A DNA stretch of 14,544 nucleotides from Hyphomicrobiales bacterium (GTDB lineage Bacteria; Pseudomonadota; Alphaproteobacteria; Rhizobiales; Xanthobacteraceae). This document shows, piece after piece, positions 1 through 7,134 of this stretch. The stretch spans positions 1 through 14,544 of the forward strand of contig JACQTM010000124.1 of NCBI GenBank assembly GCA_016210825.1, read 5' to 3'. Position 1 is the stretch's first letter, and each line of letters opens with the position of its first letter. The notes below the pieces were generated by a model, which saw only the letters and a list, made by a program, of their open reading frames with translations, did no database searches and had not been told where the DNA came from. The translations under genes were made by a program, and so were the position numbers.

Positions 1-2317
1 AGACCGGATAGACCAGGCCGGTCGCGGCAAGCGGGATGCCGATGCCGTTGAACATGAAGGCAAGGGTCACGTTCTGCAGCATCTTGGCGTAACTACGCCG
101 GCTGATGCCACGCGCGAGCGCAAGCGCCTCAAGACGATTGGACAGCACGATAATGTCGGCCGACTCGATGGCGATATCGGTGCCGCCTCCCATGGCGATG
201 CCGACATCGGCCTGCATCAGCGCGGGGGCGTCGTTGATGCCGTCGCCGACCATGGCTACGCGGCCGTTATCCTGCAGCCGCCGGATGATTTCAGCCTTAC
301 CGCCAGGCAGCACGCCGGCATGGACCTGCTCGATCCCTGTCTCGCGTGCAACGCGAAGGGCGGCGCGCTCGTTGTCTCCGGTCAGCAGGACGGTTTGCAA
401 TCCCGCCTTGTGCAGGGCGGCGACGGCGCGTCGCGCGTCAGACCGCAAGGCATCGCCGAGGGCGAGCGCGCCGATGGCTTGGCCGTTTCTTGCGACCGCA
501 ATCACCGTGTGCCCGGCCGCTTCAAGTTCGCTGATGCGATCGCGCAGTCCGGCGAGGTCGACGCCATTCTCGGTAACAAAGCGTGGGCTGCCGACGATAA
601 CGTCGGCGTCGCCGATCCGGGCAACCACACCTTTGCCGGGAACCGCGCAGAACGATTTGACCTCGGGAAGCGTGAGGCCGCGCTCGAACGCCGCCTCGAC
701 CACCGCCCGCGCCAGCGGATGCTCGGAGGAAGCCTCGGCTGCCGCCGCGAATGCGAACAACGCATCTTCGCTGCCATCAAGCGTGGCAATTTCACGCACG
801 CGCGGCCGGCCTTCCGTGAGCGTGCCGGTCTTGTCGAGCACGATTGTGCCTACCAGGCGGAGACCCTGGAACGCTTCGCCGGTGCGCATGAGGATGCCGT
901 GTTCGGCCGCTTCGCCGGCGCCGCGCACGATCGACAACGGCGCCGAGATGCCGACGGCGCAGGGATAGCCCATGACGAGGACGCTCAAGCCGGCGAACAC
1001 GGCGCGCTCAAGGTCGGCCACACCGGTTAGAATCCAGGATCCGCCGAGCCAGCCCAGAACGGCGAGCGCCGCGACAATGAGCACCGCCGGCGTGTAAACG
1101 CGCAGGACACGATCCACCAAATGCAGGAGGCCCGGCTTCAGCGCGCGGGCATCCTCGACCTCACGCACCACGCGTTGCAGAAAGCTCTCCTCGCCGACGG
1201 CCGTCACTTCAACGACGAGCATCCCGGTCCCGTTAATGGCGCCGCCAATGACCGTGTCGCCCTCGCGCTTCTCGACTGGGATCGGCTCACCGGTGACGAG
1301 CGACTGATCGACCGCCGAACGGCCGCTGATGACGCGGCCGTCGACGGGGATGCGTTCGCCCGAACGAATCCGGACCCGATCGCCGACCTTGACCTGCTCG
1401 ATCGGCAATTCGCGTGTCTCGCCGTTGTGTTCGACGTTTGCGAGGTCTGGCTGCAGATCGAGCAGACGCTTGACCGCTTGCGAGCTGCGCGTCTTGACGA
1501 TCAGCGACAGCCATTCCGAGAAAATGTGGTAGGTCGTGACCATCACCGTCACGGCGAAGAACGGCGCCGTCGGGTAGCCCGGAAGATCGAAAGCAAGCCC
1601 GATGCCTCCCCCGACGAGCCCGGCAAAAGCACCGATTTCGAGCAGGACGTGCTGGTTGAGGATGGCGCGGCGCAATGCCTGCACCGCCATCGCCAGAATG
1701 TGCCGTCCGACGCCGAAGACGAGAACGACCGCAAGCACACCCACGAGCCATGGGATCGACTGCGCTACCGTCTCGTGCGTCTTGAAGTAAAAAAGGACGA
1801 GCGCGAGCGCGCCGATGCCAAGCGTGCCGGCAATTGCGGTTGGGAGACCTCTTGCGCGCATCACCAGGAACAGCAACGCCAAGAGACTGCCGAACACCAC
1901 TACCGGCAAGGCAATCGACCACATGCCGGTTGGGTTTGCGATCAGCGCGACGGCGACGAGGCTGAACGCCGTTGCCGTCATAAACCGGCGGCCCTCGCGC
2001 ACCAGATCGCGCTCCTCCTCTTCGTAGGGGCGGAGCTTGCGCGGATCGGAAATCGTGTAGCCGATGTCCCGCAATGTGCGGAACAGGGTGTCGGGGTCGG
2101 CGATCTTCGGATCGTACTCGATCAGCGCCTGCTCGTGGGTCAGGCTTACGGAGACCTTGTCGACGCCGGGATGACGGCCGAGTGCTTTCTCGATCGTGCC
2201 GGTGCAGAGCGAGCAGTGCAGGCCGCCGATCCGGGCGCGCAGACGCGCGCGATCGGGGCGGCTCGCCGGCTCCTCGTGCCAAAGACGGTGCGGTTCGATA
2301 ACGCTTGCGGTTGTCAT
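1..2317 (-). CDS. P1B-type heavy-metal translocating ATPase with atypical YPC site (3' end outside window)
   Basis: Membrane pump that exports a metal ion from the cytoplasm at the cost of ATP. 772 codons are visible and the C-terminus lies beyond the left edge. The ATG at 2317 follows a good GGGAG ribosome site. Order of parts: N-terminal HMA domain with C35-S-L-C38; hydrophobic region from about residue 112; actuator TGE 342-344; membrane metal site Y451-P452-C453; phosphorylation motif DKTGTLT from D495; H533-P534; GDGIND 691-696; a late helix with F756-N757 in a Cu-pump-like context (AF.FNGIGIP.AA). Odd points: the first Cys of CPC is Tyr, the usual Tyr of the YN pair is Phe, and four rather than two hydrophobic runs lie between the HMA domain and G204-R205. 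Family membership is certain; the metal is not. It has its own mer-type promoter, so it is co-regulated with the genes upstream. Confidence 0.95.
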   Translation of the reverse strand, partial: MTTASVIEPHRLWHEEPASRPDRARLRARIGGLHCSLCTGTIEKALGRHPGVDKVSVSLTHEQALIEYDPKIADPDTLFRTLRDIGYTISDPRKLRPYEEEERDLVREGRRFMTATAFSLVAVALIANPTGMWSIALPVVVFGSLLALLFLVMRARGLPTAIAGTLGIGALALVLFYFKTHETVAQSIPWLVGVLAVVLVFGVGRHILAMAVQALRRAILNQHVLLEIGAFAGLVGGGIGLAFDLPGYPTAPFFAVTVMVTTYHIFSEWLSLIVKTRSSQAVKRLLDLQPDLANVEHNGETRELPIEQVKVGDRVRIRSGERIPVDGRVISGRSAVDQSLVTGEPIPVEKREGDTVIGGAINGTGMLVVEVTAVGEESFLQRVVREVEDARALKPGLLHLVDRVLRVYTPAVLIVAALAVLGWLGGSWILTGVADLERAVFAGLSVLVMGYPCAVGISAPLSIVRGAGEAAEHGILMRTGEAFQGLRLVGTIVLDKTGTLTEGRPRVREIATLDGSEDALFAFAAAAEASSEHPLARAVVEAAFERGLTLPEVKSFCAVPGKGVVARIGDADVIVGSPRFVTENGVDLAGLRDRISELEAAGHTVIAVARNGQAIGALALGDALRSDARRAVAALHKAGLQTVLLTGDNERAALRVARETGIEQVHAGVLPGGKAEIIRRLQDNGRVAMVGDGINDAPALMQADVGIAMGGGTDIAIESADIIVLSNRLEALALARGISRRSYAKMLQNVTLAFMFNGIGIPLAATGLVYPV

Positions 2318-2348
2318 GACGGACTCCCTGGGAACGACGCGTAAGAGC

Positions 2349-2381
2349 AATCTGCCCGCCGTACTGACGTACGGAGTCAAG
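2349..2381 (-). promoter_or_regulatory. mer-type promoter/operator O1 for the P-type ATPase
   Basis: Read on the minus strand: TTGACT (2375-2380) as -35, then the perfect dyad CCGTAC-GTCA-GTACGG (2359-2374), then GCAGAT/CAGATT as -10, at a 19-20 bp spacing. MerR-family promoters are known for this over-long spacer with a dyad between the two boxes. The ATPase ATG follows about 30 bases later. The element sits in the short gap after the membrane-protein gene, giving the ATPase its own promoter. The same layout occurs at 3796-3828 and 7102-7134. Confidence 0.85.
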
Positions 2382-2402
2382 AGGCGTCCATCAACGCCCC
2401 GA

Positions 2403-3077
2403 TCAGGGCTTGAGCGACACGAATAAGCCGAACCAGATCGACCAAATGCCAAGTGCAATCATCAGCACCCCGGTCCACCGCGGCAGCTTTTGCGACAGCG
2501 CAGTCAGCTGATCGAGCAGTCGGCGTGTTCCAGGAACCAGCACCGCCACGACCAATGGCAGCGACAACGCCAGACCGAACAAGCCAAGCGCGGTGAAACC
2601 GACAATCATTGTGGCGCCTTCCGTTCCGCTCGCAGCGGCGGTGCCGAGCAGGGCAAAGAGGAGCGGCGCGGCACAGGCTGGGATGTTGAGTCCGAACAGG
2701 ACGCCTAATCCGACGGACCCGCGAACGCCCGAAATGCGCGAGAGCGACGGGCCAAGCGACGCCATGATCGAGCCGGCGCGTCCAATCACATAGAGCAAAC
2801 CAATTCCAGCGTAGAGCAGGCCGAGCACAACCCATGCGGTCTTCTGCAATCCGAGAAACGCAGAGCCGATCACGACCGCCAATATGCCGAGCAATCCGAT
2901 GAACACCGCTCGCGTCAGCGCGAAGATCGAAACTTGCGCGATCTTCGTTGCTGTCGCGCGGCCTTCCATCATCTTCACGAAGACCAATGTCGAGCCGATC
3001 GAGCAAGGCTCGATGAACCCGAACAGGCCGAGGCCGATCGGCAGCAACATGGTATTGACGAGCGTGACGCCGGTCAC
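2403..3077 (-). CDS. CcdA/DsbD-transmembrane-like protein in the metal operon
   Basis: Polytopic inner-membrane protein of 224 residues, almost entirely hydrophobic, with about six membrane segments. It has the pattern of the CcdA / DsbD-beta superfamily: a Pro-Cys in the first helix (E23-P24-C25-S26) and a second cysteine in a matching position of the second half (P133-A134-C135-A136-A137-P138). In that superfamily the pair carries reducing equivalents from cytoplasmic thioredoxin across the membrane. Here it could keep a thiol metal-binding partner reduced, or transport metal itself; both are inferences. It starts at a GTG whose last two bases overlap the TGA of the MerR-HMA gene (GTGA), so translation is probably coupled. 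A cytochrome c biogenesis role is unlikely because no ccm or other cyt c genes are nearby. Exact subfamily not recognised. Confidence 0.8.
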   Translation of the reverse strand: MTGVTLVNTMLLPIGLGLFGFIEPCSIGSTLVFVKMMEGRATATKIAQVSIFALTRAVFIGLLGILAVVIGSAFLGLQKTAWVVLGLLYAGIGLLYVIGRAGSIMASLGPSLSRISGVRGSVGLGVLFGLNIPACAAPLLFALLGTAAASGTEGATMIVGFTALGLFGLALSLPLVVAVLVPGTRRLLDQLTALSQKLPRWTGVLMIALGIWSIWFGLFVSLKP

Positions 3078-3778
3078 GCGGGCTGACGCACGGCTTTGTA
3101 GCCGCCACGCTCAATCGCGGCGATCAAACGATCTTCTCTAGTGGCTGCCGGATCGTAAAGGACCTTCGCGTTGCCATCCTTGAACAATACCGTTGCGGCT
3201 TGAACCCCGGGCTCCAAGCTCAACAGCGCCTTGATGGTGTCTGCACATCCATCACAGTGCATGCCTTCGATCGTGAAGATCGCTGTCTTCATGGCACTCG
3301 AAACTCCCCGTTGTTTGTTTCGTGGCTTTTCCTGCGCACCTGTCACGCGTGCCGGCCTTGCCCTGGTTTTCGCCACCGGCACGTGCTCGATGGCATCGAG
3401 GATCGTGCAGGCGCGGAGCGCTCCACCGCCGGGGCAGCTCGCGATCAAGGTATCGAGCGCCGCCCGAATGCGCCCCAGTTCGGCGACCTTGCGCTCCACC
3501 TCGTCGCGTTTCTTGATCGCGCGGATGCGCACATCGGCGCAGTCGGCACCTGGGTCGGCGCGTAGACTCAACAGTTCCTTGATCTCGCGCAGCGAAAAGC
3601 CGAGCTCTTGCGCCTGCCGGATGAAGCAAATGCGTGAGACCGTCTCGGCGTCGTATTCGCGAAATCCGCTGCGCGGCTTGCGCGGCTGCTTGATCAGTCC
3701 GCGTCGCTCATAGAAACGGACCGTTTCGACGCCGACAGACGCGGCTCGTGCCGCGCGGGCAATGGTCATCGACATCAT
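3074..3778 (-). CDS. MerR-family metal-sensing regulator fused to a C-terminal HMA domain
   Basis: A 234-residue protein made of two known modules. Residues 1-133 are a complete MerR-type regulator: winged helix-turn-helix (VETVRFYERRGL, then FREYD), a dimerisation helix, and three cysteines C80, C115 and C124. Their spacings (35 and 9) equal those of C82, C117 and C126 that bind Hg(II) in Tn501 MerR; PbrR-type lead sensors have a similar set. A basic linker (about 134-162) leads to an HMA domain (163-234) with GMHCDGC, C175 and C178, resembling mature MerP but with no signal peptide. MerR proteins normally end after the metal loop, so the fusion is unusual. It probably represses and activates its own promoter and the other two copies in the window. 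The start could be any of the Met residues 1, 2 or 4. An internal start at Met163 may yield a separate HMA protein. Confidence 0.93.
   Translation of the reverse strand: MMSMTIARAARAASVGVETVRFYERRGLIKQPRKPRSGFREYDAETVSRICFIRQAQELGFSLREIKELLSLRADPGADCADVRIRAIKKRDEVERKVAELGRIRAALDTLIASCPGGGALRACTILDAIEHVPVAKTRARPARVTGAQEKPRNKQRGVSSAMKTAIFTIEGMHCDGCADTIKALLSLEPGVQAATVLFKDGNAKVLYDPAATREDRLIAAIERGGYKAVRQPA
3290..3309 (-). promoter_or_regulatory. possible internal ribosome site and start for a free HMA (MerP-like) protein
   Basis: Inside the regulator gene, GGGGAG (3304-3309 on the minus strand) lies 11 bases before an in-frame ATG (3290-3292) that is the first codon of the HMA domain. The spacing is slightly long. 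If used, it gives a 72-residue cytoplasmic HMA protein in addition to the fusion. Alternatively the gene is simply a fusion formed by loss of the stop between merR and an hma gene, and this is the relic of the old start. Confidence 0.4.
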
Positions 3779-3795
3779 GGCTGTCTCTCGTCCAC

Positions 3796-3828
3796 AAACT
3801 GCGCTCCGTATCGTGGTACGGAGTCAAG
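3796..3828 (-). promoter_or_regulatory. mer-type promoter/operator O2 for the MerR-HMA operon
   Basis: Minus strand: TTGACT (3822-3827), then the dyad CTCCGTA...TACGGAG (7-base arms 3804-3810 and 3817-3823), then GCAGTT/CAGTTT at 19-20 bp spacing. It lies between the ABC ATPase gene, whose stop is only 25 bases upstream, and the regulator's start at 3778. This placement implies autoregulation. No terminator is visible between the ABC gene and this promoter, so read-through from the upstream operon is also possible. Confidence 0.85.
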
Positions 3829-3852
3829 CGCTCAATCTCTTTTGCGTCAAAT

Positions 3853-4557
3853 CTATCGCGACGTGGTCGTGACCGGGGAGGCCTCCAGTAGCCGGCCGTC
3901 GCGGATATGGAGAGTACGATCGGCAACCTGCGCCAGTTCTTCGGCGTGCGTGACCACCAGTACGGTCCGATCGCGTGCGATCTCGCGGAGCAACTCGTAA
4001 ACCATCCGCCCCGATTGCGAATCGAGGTTGCCGGTCGGCTCGTCAGCGAGGACAACAGGAGGCTCGTTGGCGATCGCCCGCGCGATGGCGACCCGTTGCA
4101 TCTCGCCGCCGCTGAGTTCCTGCGGGTAGTGTTTAAGCCGATTCGCGAGGCCGAACCGCTCCAGGAGCGTGTGCGCCCGTTGCAGTCGGACTGCACCGGT
4201 CACGCCGTTGAACTCCATCGGCAGCGCCACGTTTTCAAGCGCTGTGAGGTTTGGGACGAGGTTGAACGTCTGGAACACGAAGCCGACCGTCGTTCGGCGA
4301 AAGCGGGTGAGCTCGCTTTGCGACAAGCGGTTCAGGTCCTGGCCGGCAACGACAACGTCGCCACGCGTCGGGCGGTCCATGGCGCCGATCATGTGCAGAA
4401 GCGTCGACTTACCGCTGCCGCTCGGGCCGACAACCGCAATCATGGCCGGCGCCTCGATGGTCAGGTCGATCCCCGAAAGTGCCTCGACTGTTTCGGCGCC
4501 TTTGCGATACGTCTTGGCGAGGTTGCGAAGCTCGATGAGGGGTGTTGCGCTATTCAT
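3853..4557 (-). CDS. ABC transporter ATPase, LolD/MacB family
   Basis: Cytoplasmic ATP-binding subunit of 234 residues that powers the two upstream FtsX-type permeases. All motifs are intact: Walker A GPSGSGKST (44-52), Q-loop Q96 (VFQTFNLVP), signature LSGGE (148-152), Walker B VVLADEP (168-174), D-loop NLDS (177-180), switch H204. The sequence DEPTGNLDS is typical of the LolD/MacB/FtsE group. Its ATG (4557) overlaps the end of the upstream permease gene by 8 bases, so the three genes form one coupled operon. LolD/MacB relatives move lipoproteins, peptides or macrolides or transmit mechanical force; here control by a mer-type promoter suggests a role in metal stress, either export of a metal-thiol complex or envelope repair. 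The substrate cannot be read from sequence. Confidence 0.95.
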   Translation of the reverse strand: MNSATPLIELRNLAKTYRKGAETVEALSGIDLTIEAPAMIAVVGPSGSGKSTLLHMIGAMDRPTRGDVVVAGQDLNRLSQSELTRFRRTTVGFVFQTFNLVPNLTALENVALPMEFNGVTGAVRLQRAHTLLERFGLANRLKHYPQELSGGEMQRVAIARAIANEPPVVLADEPTGNLDSQSGRMVYELLREIARDRTVLVVTHAEELAQVADRTLHIRDGRLLEASPVTTTSR

Positions 4558-5812
4558 GTTTCATTGCCTCGACGGGAGAGAGCCGAATAGCCTGCCAAAC
4601 GCCGTAGGCTCCGCCGGTCACGGCGGTAACAACAGCGACGAGGAGCGCGAGAGCGAGCAGGTGCGCCGAAAGTTGCGTGTCGATCGCCAGGCTCTCGAAC
4701 AGTGGCCTATATTGGCTCGGCAGGAATGGGCCGACGCCGAGCGCAAACAACCGGCTGACAGCCGCATCGCCGACAATCAAGAAAATCGCGAGTCCCACGG
4801 CTCCTCCGAGCAGGCTCAGGCTGACGGCTTCGGTGAAGAACTGGGCGACGATTCGCCCATTCGCCGCCCCGATCGCCTTGAGCGTACCAATCTCCCGTGT
4901 CCGTTCGCGGACCTGCATCACCAGAACGAAGAAAACCACGATTGCCATAAGGGTGATGGCCACCAAGCCTGCTGCCCCAACAAGCTGGAGGACCGTGCGG
5001 CTGGTCGTTGCGGTGAAGACGGCGGCGCTGCGCGGGACCAGGATGTCGGCGACGTCGCCGACGGTCGCGCGCAGGCGCTCAGCAACGATCGCAACGTTCT
5101 CGACCGAATCGACCCGCACGAAGACCCAGGAGATGCCGCGATCGATCCCGTAGATCGCGCGGAACGTGTCGATCGGCAAAAACAGCTGAAGGTCTCCGAA
5201 GACATAGCCGCTCGCATACGTGCCGATGATTTTGAGATCGCGCTTCGGGCGATCCATGGCGAAAATCACAGGGTGGGTACGGGTCGCGTCCACGGTCAGG
5301 GTTGCCGTACCCATGTCTTCGGGTTTGATTCCGGCCCATTGGGCGTAGCCCTGGCCGATGATCGCGACATTCTTTCCGGTGTCTTCGGGTGTGAAGTCCC
5401 GCCCGGCGACGATGCGGGGGTTGCCCGCCTCGCCATGGGACTCCAGGCGCTTTACTGCCGTCGGCGCAAGACCGACGTGCATAACGAAATTCGGCGGCGT
5501 GATCGGCGCCATCGCCAGAAGATAGGGCTCAACGTCGACGATATTCCCGATCCCGCGCACCTTGTCGAGGACATCCTCCGGCAGGATGCGGTCCTGGCCG
5601 ACCATGTTCACATGACCCATCGAACCGCGCGCGCGAAGCTGCAGTAGCGTATTCACGTCGCGCGTCAGTACCGCCGTCTGTCGCGAGACAGCATTGCCGA
5701 TCGCCTGCATGGCGAAGAACAGAAAGAAGGGTATGCCGATTAGGACGGCAACAAGAGCCAGCCGAGGCTTGTTCCGCAGCACATTGCGCAGGCCGAATAT
5801 CACCGTCCCCAT
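4550..5812 (-). CDS. FtsX/MacB-type ABC permease, second copy
   Basis: Inner-membrane permease of 420 residues with MacB-like layout: one N-terminal helix (about 18-40, LVAVLIGIPFFLFFAMQ), a large extracytoplasmic domain (about 45-290), then three helices at the C-terminus. The IGTLKAIGA.NGRI segment after the second helix and the ending LSPVEAMKHE are characteristic of FtsX-family permeases and contact the ATPase. It starts 10 bases after the first permease gene ends, with a GAGGT ribosome site placed over that junction, and its 3' end overlaps the ATPase gene. It resembles its upstream neighbour in plan but differs clearly in the periplasmic domain, so the transporter is probably a heterodimer. 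Confidence 0.92.
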   Translation of the reverse strand: MGTVIFGLRNVLRNKPRLALVAVLIGIPFFLFFAMQAIGNAVSRQTAVLTRDVNTLLQLRARGSMGHVNMVGQDRILPEDVLDKVRGIGNIVDVEPYLLAMAPITPPNFVMHVGLAPTAVKRLESHGEAGNPRIVAGRDFTPEDTGKNVAIIGQGYAQWAGIKPEDMGTATLTVDATRTHPVIFAMDRPKRDLKIIGTYASGYVFGDLQLFLPIDTFRAIYGIDRGISWVFVRVDSVENVAIVAERLRATVGDVADILVPRSAAVFTATTSRTVLQLVGAAGLVAITLMAIVVFFVLVMQVRERTREIGTLKAIGAANGRIVAQFFTEAVSLSLLGGAVGLAIFLIVGDAAVSRLFALGVGPFLPSQYRPLFESLAIDTQLSAHLLALALLVAVVTAVTGGAYGVWQAIRLSPVEAMKHE

Positions 5813-5822
5813 CGTAGCGACC

Positions 5823-7013
5823 TCACCTGTTCTTCATCGCTTCGACGGGACTGAGGCGAATGCCCTTGACGATCGGATATAAGCCGCCCAGCGCGGCGAA
5901 GGCGAACACGCCGATCACGATGAATAGCGGCACTTTTCCGCCCAGAGCGAGCGCGGGCCCTAGGGTAGCTTCGAGGATGCGGACGGCGACAGCGGCAACG
6001 ACAACGGCGCCAATTCCCGCCAGCATGACCATAGCGAAACTCTCGGCAAGGAACTGCTTGGCAATTTCGCCGTTCGAAGCACCGATCGCCTTCAGCGTAC
6101 CGATCTCTCGGATGCGCTCTTGTACGGCCATCGCCATGACAAAGACGATGAGTACCCCGCCGATCGAGAAGAGGAGAAGCGAGCCGTAGAACGTCGCCGC
6201 CGCCATGCTGGCGAGTGCTGCCTTCGCAGTTGCGACCTGCTCAGCTGCGGTAACCGCGTCGACGCCCGGCAGACGCCTCAGATCCGCGACGACAGCCTCA
6301 ACGTTCGCTACGGAGTCGACGATGACTCGGATCTTCGACAACTTGCCGCCGGGCTTAAAGATCCGCCGGAAGGAATCGATCGGAATGAACACATGGTTGT
6401 CGCCAAAATCGTTGCCGGTGGAATAAACACCAACCACCCGAAGTGCCGCGCCACCGATGGTGAGCGTCGATTCGGCAAAAGTGCTCGCAACAATTTCGAT
6501 GCCAAGTCGCTCGCGCGCGTAGAGCCGGCCCACGACGGCAACATTGCGGTCCGCATCTTTTTTGTCGAGCCCGCGGCCGGCGATGATCCGAGCGTTCTCG
6601 TAATCCACCTCGCCAATGGCGCGCATGGGTGCGCTGGGCCGCAGGCCAATGATCATCGCATAGGCATTCGGGCGCGATGCATCAATCTGGGGCGTGTGGA
6701 CGTACTCTTCGAACCGGACGATGTGCGCGGCATGGGGGATTCGTCCCGCCATCTCCAGGGTGGTGACGGAGAAGTCCTGTGCACCAACCGGCTGATCTGC
6801 GCCAAAGCCGCCAGTACCAAAGGCCCCCGCCTCCCGCAACTCGATCGCCGTTCGCACGTTGGCTTCCAGGCTCTCGATCTGCGTGCGTGTCAGTGACGCA
6901 CCTTGGATCAGCACCGCAAAAAGCCCGATGATCGCGGCGAGGAGCAGCACCACGATCGCCGCGCGAAGGCGGTTTCGGAGCGGATTGCGCAGGCCGCGGA
7001 TGATCGCACTCAT
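5823..7013 (-). CDS. FtsX/MacB-type ABC permease, first copy
   Basis: First gene of the exporter operon, 396 residues. N-terminal helix at about 18-38 (AAIVVLLLAAIIGLFAVLI), a periplasmic MacB core domain at about 40-275, then three C-terminal helices with IREIGTLKAIGASNGEI between them and the final LSPVEAMKNR typical of the family. The ATG at 7013 has GGAG six bases upstream. Membrane subunit pairing with the second permease and the ATPase that follow. The mer-type promoter O3 lies about 90 bases upstream. A separate HlyD-type adaptor or outer-membrane channel is not present in the window, unlike in MacAB-TolC systems. Confidence 0.92.
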   Translation of the reverse strand: MSAIIRGLRNPLRNRLRAAIVVLLLAAIIGLFAVLIQGASLTRTQIESLEANVRTAIELREAGAFGTGGFGADQPVGAQDFSVTTLEMAGRIPHAAHIVRFEEYVHTPQIDASRPNAYAMIIGLRPSAPMRAIGEVDYENARIIAGRGLDKKDADRNVAVVGRLYARERLGIEIVASTFAESTLTIGGAALRVVGVYSTGNDFGDNHVFIPIDSFRRIFKPGGKLSKIRVIVDSVANVEAVVADLRRLPGVDAVTAAEQVATAKAALASMAAATFYGSLLLFSIGGVLIVFVMAMAVQERIREIGTLKAIGASNGEIAKQFLAESFAMVMLAGIGAVVVAAVAVRILEATLGPALALGGKVPLFIVIGVFAFAALGGLYPIVKGIRLSPVEAMKNR

Positions 7014-7099
7014 TCGATGCTCCGGAACCCTGCGGCATCAGCATTCGCCGAGGAAAAGAGATCTCTGCTCAACAGCGTCGTACCGCACGGGACTTTCAT
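7010..7099 (-). CDS. possible 29-codon leader peptide of the ABC operon
   Basis: A short open frame fills the leader between promoter O3 and the first permease. It begins ATG AAA GTC CCG TGC and ends in a TGA that overlaps the permease ATG as ATGA, an arrangement typical of translational coupling. It contains one Cys near the start. Against it: the expected transcription start from O3 falls at or just before this ATG, so it would need leaderless initiation, and the permease has its own ribosome site. It resembles nothing known to me. Confidence 0.2.
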   Translation of the reverse strand: MKVPCGTTLLSRDLFSSANADAAGFRSIE

Positions 7100-7101
7100 T
7101 G

Positions 7102-7134
7102 ATCCTGCGGTCCGTATTGCGGTACGGAGTCAAG
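7102..7134 (-). promoter_or_regulatory. mer-type promoter/operator O3 for the ABC exporter operon
   Basis: Minus strand: TTGACT (7128-7133), dyad TCCGTA...TACGGA (arms 7111-7116 and 7123-7128), then GCAGGA/CAGGAT at 19-20 bp spacing. The CTTGACTCCGTAC block is identical to that of O1 and O2, which makes this a member of the same regulon. It is the upstream limit of the metal island. Confidence 0.83.

Noticed and set aside
1121..2344. Long plus-strand frame (407 codons) and several others opposite the ATPase gene
   Set aside because: They lie antisense to a complete P-type ATPase frame whose motifs all stay in one phase; their translations are low-complexity and match no family.
3074..3778. 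A complete mercury resistance operon (merTPAB)
   Set aside because: The regulator has the Hg-type cysteine triad, but no reductase, lyase, MerT or periplasmic MerP is encoded, and lead sensors share the triad. The metal is left open.
4169..5647. 492-codon plus-strand frame opposite the ABC ATPase and permease
   Set aside because: Mirror frame of high-GC coding DNA; the minus strand encodes clear ABC ATPase and FtsX motifs.
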